Shown here piece after piece: positions 62,433 through 64,000 of a stretch of DNA of 64,000 nucleotides. The DNA is from Burkholderiales bacterium (GTDB lineage Bacteria; Pseudomonadota; Gammaproteobacteria; Burkholderiales; SG8-39), in contig JACZJT010000025.1 of NCBI GenBank assembly GCA_014860445.1, positions 1 through 64,000 of the forward strand, given 5' to 3'. Position numbers and translations under genes: made by a program. Position 1 is the stretch's first letter. Every line of letters starts with the position of its first letter. The notes below the pieces were generated by a model. The model was not told the origin of the DNA. It worked only from the letters and a program-made list of their open reading frames with translations, and made no database searches.

Positions 62433-62616
62433 TCGGGGCCGCGCGCCCGCCGTCATGCTCCACAGGTGCTCGCTGCTTACGGGGTGGCTCTCGGCGCCAA
62501 TCCGAGATAGCGAATACTAGCAAGCCTAATCTCATAACCTGCAACTCGTGATAGTTTGGGTCGGGGAATGAGTCCATATTCGATTGTTATCGCGCGATTA
62601 GATCGCAGGGCTAGAT
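62433..62616. other. Intergenic gap before the last gene
   Basis: About 184 bases. I see no gene, repeat or clear promoter here. It is the longest gap in the cluster apart from the relic at 46.3 kb, and may separate two transcription units. Confidence 0.45.
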
Positions 62617-64000
62617 ATGAAGCAGATTCTTCAAAGCCTCAAAACAGGTGCTACGGAAGTTAGCGAAGTCCCCTGTCCAGCCGTGGAGCGAGGGCAAGTG
62701 TTGATCGGGACGAGCCGGACGCTTGTTTCTGCGGGAACAGAGCGGATGCTTGTGCAATTCGGAAAGGCGAACTGGATTGCCAAAGCTCACCAGCAGCCGG
62801 ACAAGGTACGCATGGTGCTGGACAAGATCCGCACTGATGGCCTTCAACCGACCATCAAGGCGGTATTCAACAAATTGGATCAACCTCTGCCACTAGGTTA
62901 TTGCAACGTAGGGCAGGTGCTGAAAGTCGGTGCTGGCGTGACGTCGTTCGTGACAGGGGACCGTGTCGTTTCCAACGGCAGACACGCCGAGGTCGTGAGC
63001 GTGCCAGTAAACCTATGTGCCCGGGTACCGGACTCGGTGTCCGACGATGAGGCGGCACTTACGGTGCTTGGTGCCATCGCCCTGCAGGGGATTCGTCTTG
63101 CGCAGCCGACATTAGGCGAAGCCGTAGTCGTTACAGGACTGGGACTCATCGGACTGATTACGGTACAACTTCTGCGGGCTCATGGTTGCCGAGTGCTTGG
63201 CCTCGATTTGAATGCGGAAAAGCTCACACTTGCTCGTCAATTTGGGGCGGAGGTTGTGGACCTTGGGGCTGGCGGGGACCCATTCGCGGTAGCGCATAGG
63301 TTCTCTCGCGGGCGTGGGGTTGATGCCGTGATCATCACAGCATCCACCAAGAGTAGCGAACCGGTACACCAAGCTGCGCTGATGTGTCGCAAACGTGGGC
63401 GGATCGTGTTAGTCGGGGTCGCCGGCCTTGAATTGTCACGAGCGGACTTTTTTGAGAAGGAGCTAACGTTCCAAGTTTCATGCTCCTACGGCCCCGGACG
63501 ATACGATCCGAGCTACGAGGAAAAGGGCAATGATTACCCGGTCGGTTTCGTAAGGTGGACAGAACAGCGCAATTTCGAGGCGGTGCTGGACATGATGGCG
63601 GACAGGCGGTTGGACCTGAAGCCGCTTGTTTCCCATCGATTTCCAATCAACGAGGCTGAAAAGGCCTACGACTTGGTGGGGGGGGGGCGAGCATCGCTCG
63701 GAATTCTGCTTGAGTATCCGCAAGACGAAAAATCGGCGTTGGCGATACGGCGGCAGACAGTGGAATTGCGGCCGCTGTCCACCGTTGCGCCCGCCGTGGG
63801 GCGGGCTTCTGTAGCTTTTATCGGCGCCGGGAATTATGCTGCCTCCGTGCTGATTCCAGCTTTCAAAGCAACCGGGGCACGTTTGAAAACGGTGGCCTCC
63901 AGTGGTGGCGTGAGCGGACTCCACGCGGGGCGGAAGTTCGGTTTTGAAGCTACGACCACAGATACTGCGGCCGTTCTTTCGGATGCTGACGTAAACACGG
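62617..64000 (+). CDS. Bi-domain oxidoreductase: zinc-type alcohol dehydrogenase fused to Gfo/Idh domain (partial)
   Basis: The gene runs off the right edge; 461 codons are visible. Residues 1-365 form a medium-chain alcohol dehydrogenase domain: GTSRTLVSAGTERMLVQF, GYCNVGQVLKVGAGV, VTGLGLIGLITVQLLRAHG (Rossmann) and GILLEYP at its end. From about residue 390 a Gfo/Idh domain begins (ASVAFIGAGNYAASVLIPAF). Such fusions are common beside a separate Gfo/Idh gene in surface polysaccharide clusters. The glycine codons 355-357 and the last base of codon 354 form a ten-base G run (63678-63687). The catalytic zinc ligands of typical alcohol dehydrogenases are not evident in the usual places. Confidence 0.87.
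   Translation, partial: MKQILQSLKTGATEVSEVPCPAVERGQVLIGTSRTLVSAGTERMLVQFGKANWIAKAHQQPDKVRMVLDKIRTDGLQPTIKAVFNKLDQPLPLGYCNVGQVLKVGAGVTSFVTGDRVVSNGRHAEVVSVPVNLCARVPDSVSDDEAALTVLGAIALQGIRLAQPTLGEAVVVTGLGLIGLITVQLLRAHGCRVLGLDLNAEKLTLARQFGAEVVDLGAGGDPFAVAHRFSRGRGVDAVIITASTKSSEPVHQAALMCRKRGRIVLVGVAGLELSRADFFEKELTFQVSCSYGPGRYDPSYEEKGNDYPVGFVRWTEQRNFEAVLDMMADRRLDLKPLVSHRFPINEAEKAYDLVGGGRASLGILLEYPQDEKSALAIRRQTVELRPLSTVAPAVGRASVAFIGAGNYAASVLIPAFKATGARLKTVASSGGVSGLHAGRKFGFEATTTDTAAVLSDADVNT

Overview
The window reads as chromosomal DNA of a Gram-negative bacterium, most likely a betaproteobacterium. The bamD / rluD / pgeF arrangement, the short MarR-type EPS regulator followed by an RfaH-like factor, and the high-GC, GCG/CTG-rich codon use of the first 24 kb all point that way; the genus cannot be told from the sequence. 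Almost everything after the first 3.3 kb concerns surface carbohydrate.

Layout. (1) 0.05-3.3 kb: housekeeping genes bamD (minus), rluD, pgeF and a ZIP metal transporter. (2) 3.4-7.0 kb: rmlB-rmlA-rmlC-rmlD for dTDP-L-rhamnose. (3) 7.1-16.6 kb: a type I secretion locus with an HlyB-like ABC exporter, a small lipoprotein, a 1785-residue RTX protein with an N-terminal lipase-like domain, and an HlyD-like adaptor; no TolC homologue is present. (4) 16.7-21.3 kb: a patch of small toxin-antitoxin genes (brnTA, parD with a truncated parE, hicBA), a frameshifted fragment of a sugar-nucleotide dehydratase, galE, the EPS-type MarR regulator and rfaH. Copies of a palindromic dispersed repeat lie in the gaps of regions 2 to 4 and stop at the gene cluster that follows. 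(5) 21.6-25.5 kb: an SLBB/Wza-like outer membrane export protein and a Wzz chain-length protein, then IS3-family remains. (6) 26.3-64 kb: one long same-strand O-antigen or capsule cluster of lower and mixed GC.

Within the large cluster several precursor pathways sit side by side. 29.0-41.2 kb holds two sets of nonulosonic-acid genes: a PseB-like dehydratase, aldo/keto reductase, SpsF, DegT aminotransferase, RmlD-like reductase and NeuB; then a KdnB-like alcohol dehydrogenase, second DegT aminotransferase, a cytidylyltransferase-PseG fusion, second SpsF and second NeuB. 44.8-50.1 kb holds an HpcH-type aldolase, a KdsB-like cytidylyltransferase, a Gfo/Idh oxidoreductase, a SIS isomerase, an inositol-phosphatase-like protein and a 2-hydroxyacid dehydrogenase; together they look like an aldolase-based route to a CMP-activated 3-deoxy-2-ulosonate that matches no pathway I can name. 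Each of these blocks ends in a large protein of the LIC12162 or LIC13510 type, which are candidate transferases. 52.1-55.4 kb makes a CDP-6-deoxyhexose (rfbG, a cupin epimerase, rfbF, a reductase) without the genes for 3-deoxygenation. 58.7-61.2 kb is the WbpG/HisH/HisF amidotransferase set that makes acetamidino sugars. Glycosyltransferases, two FkbM methyltransferases, a Wzy-like membrane protein and a PglK/MsbA-like ABC flippase complete it. No initiating phosphoglycosyltransferase, Wzx or Wzm/Wzt pair is visible here.

Most genes from 26 kb on overlap or nearly touch (ATGA, GTGA and TTGA junctions), consistent with one long coupled transcript, the kind RfaH-type factors act on. Two oxidoreductase genes carry ten-base G runs in frame, and several gene relics (17.3, 20.6, 25.7-26.2 and 46.3-46.8 kb) show that the locus has been rearranged repeatedly. 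The last gene runs off the right edge.
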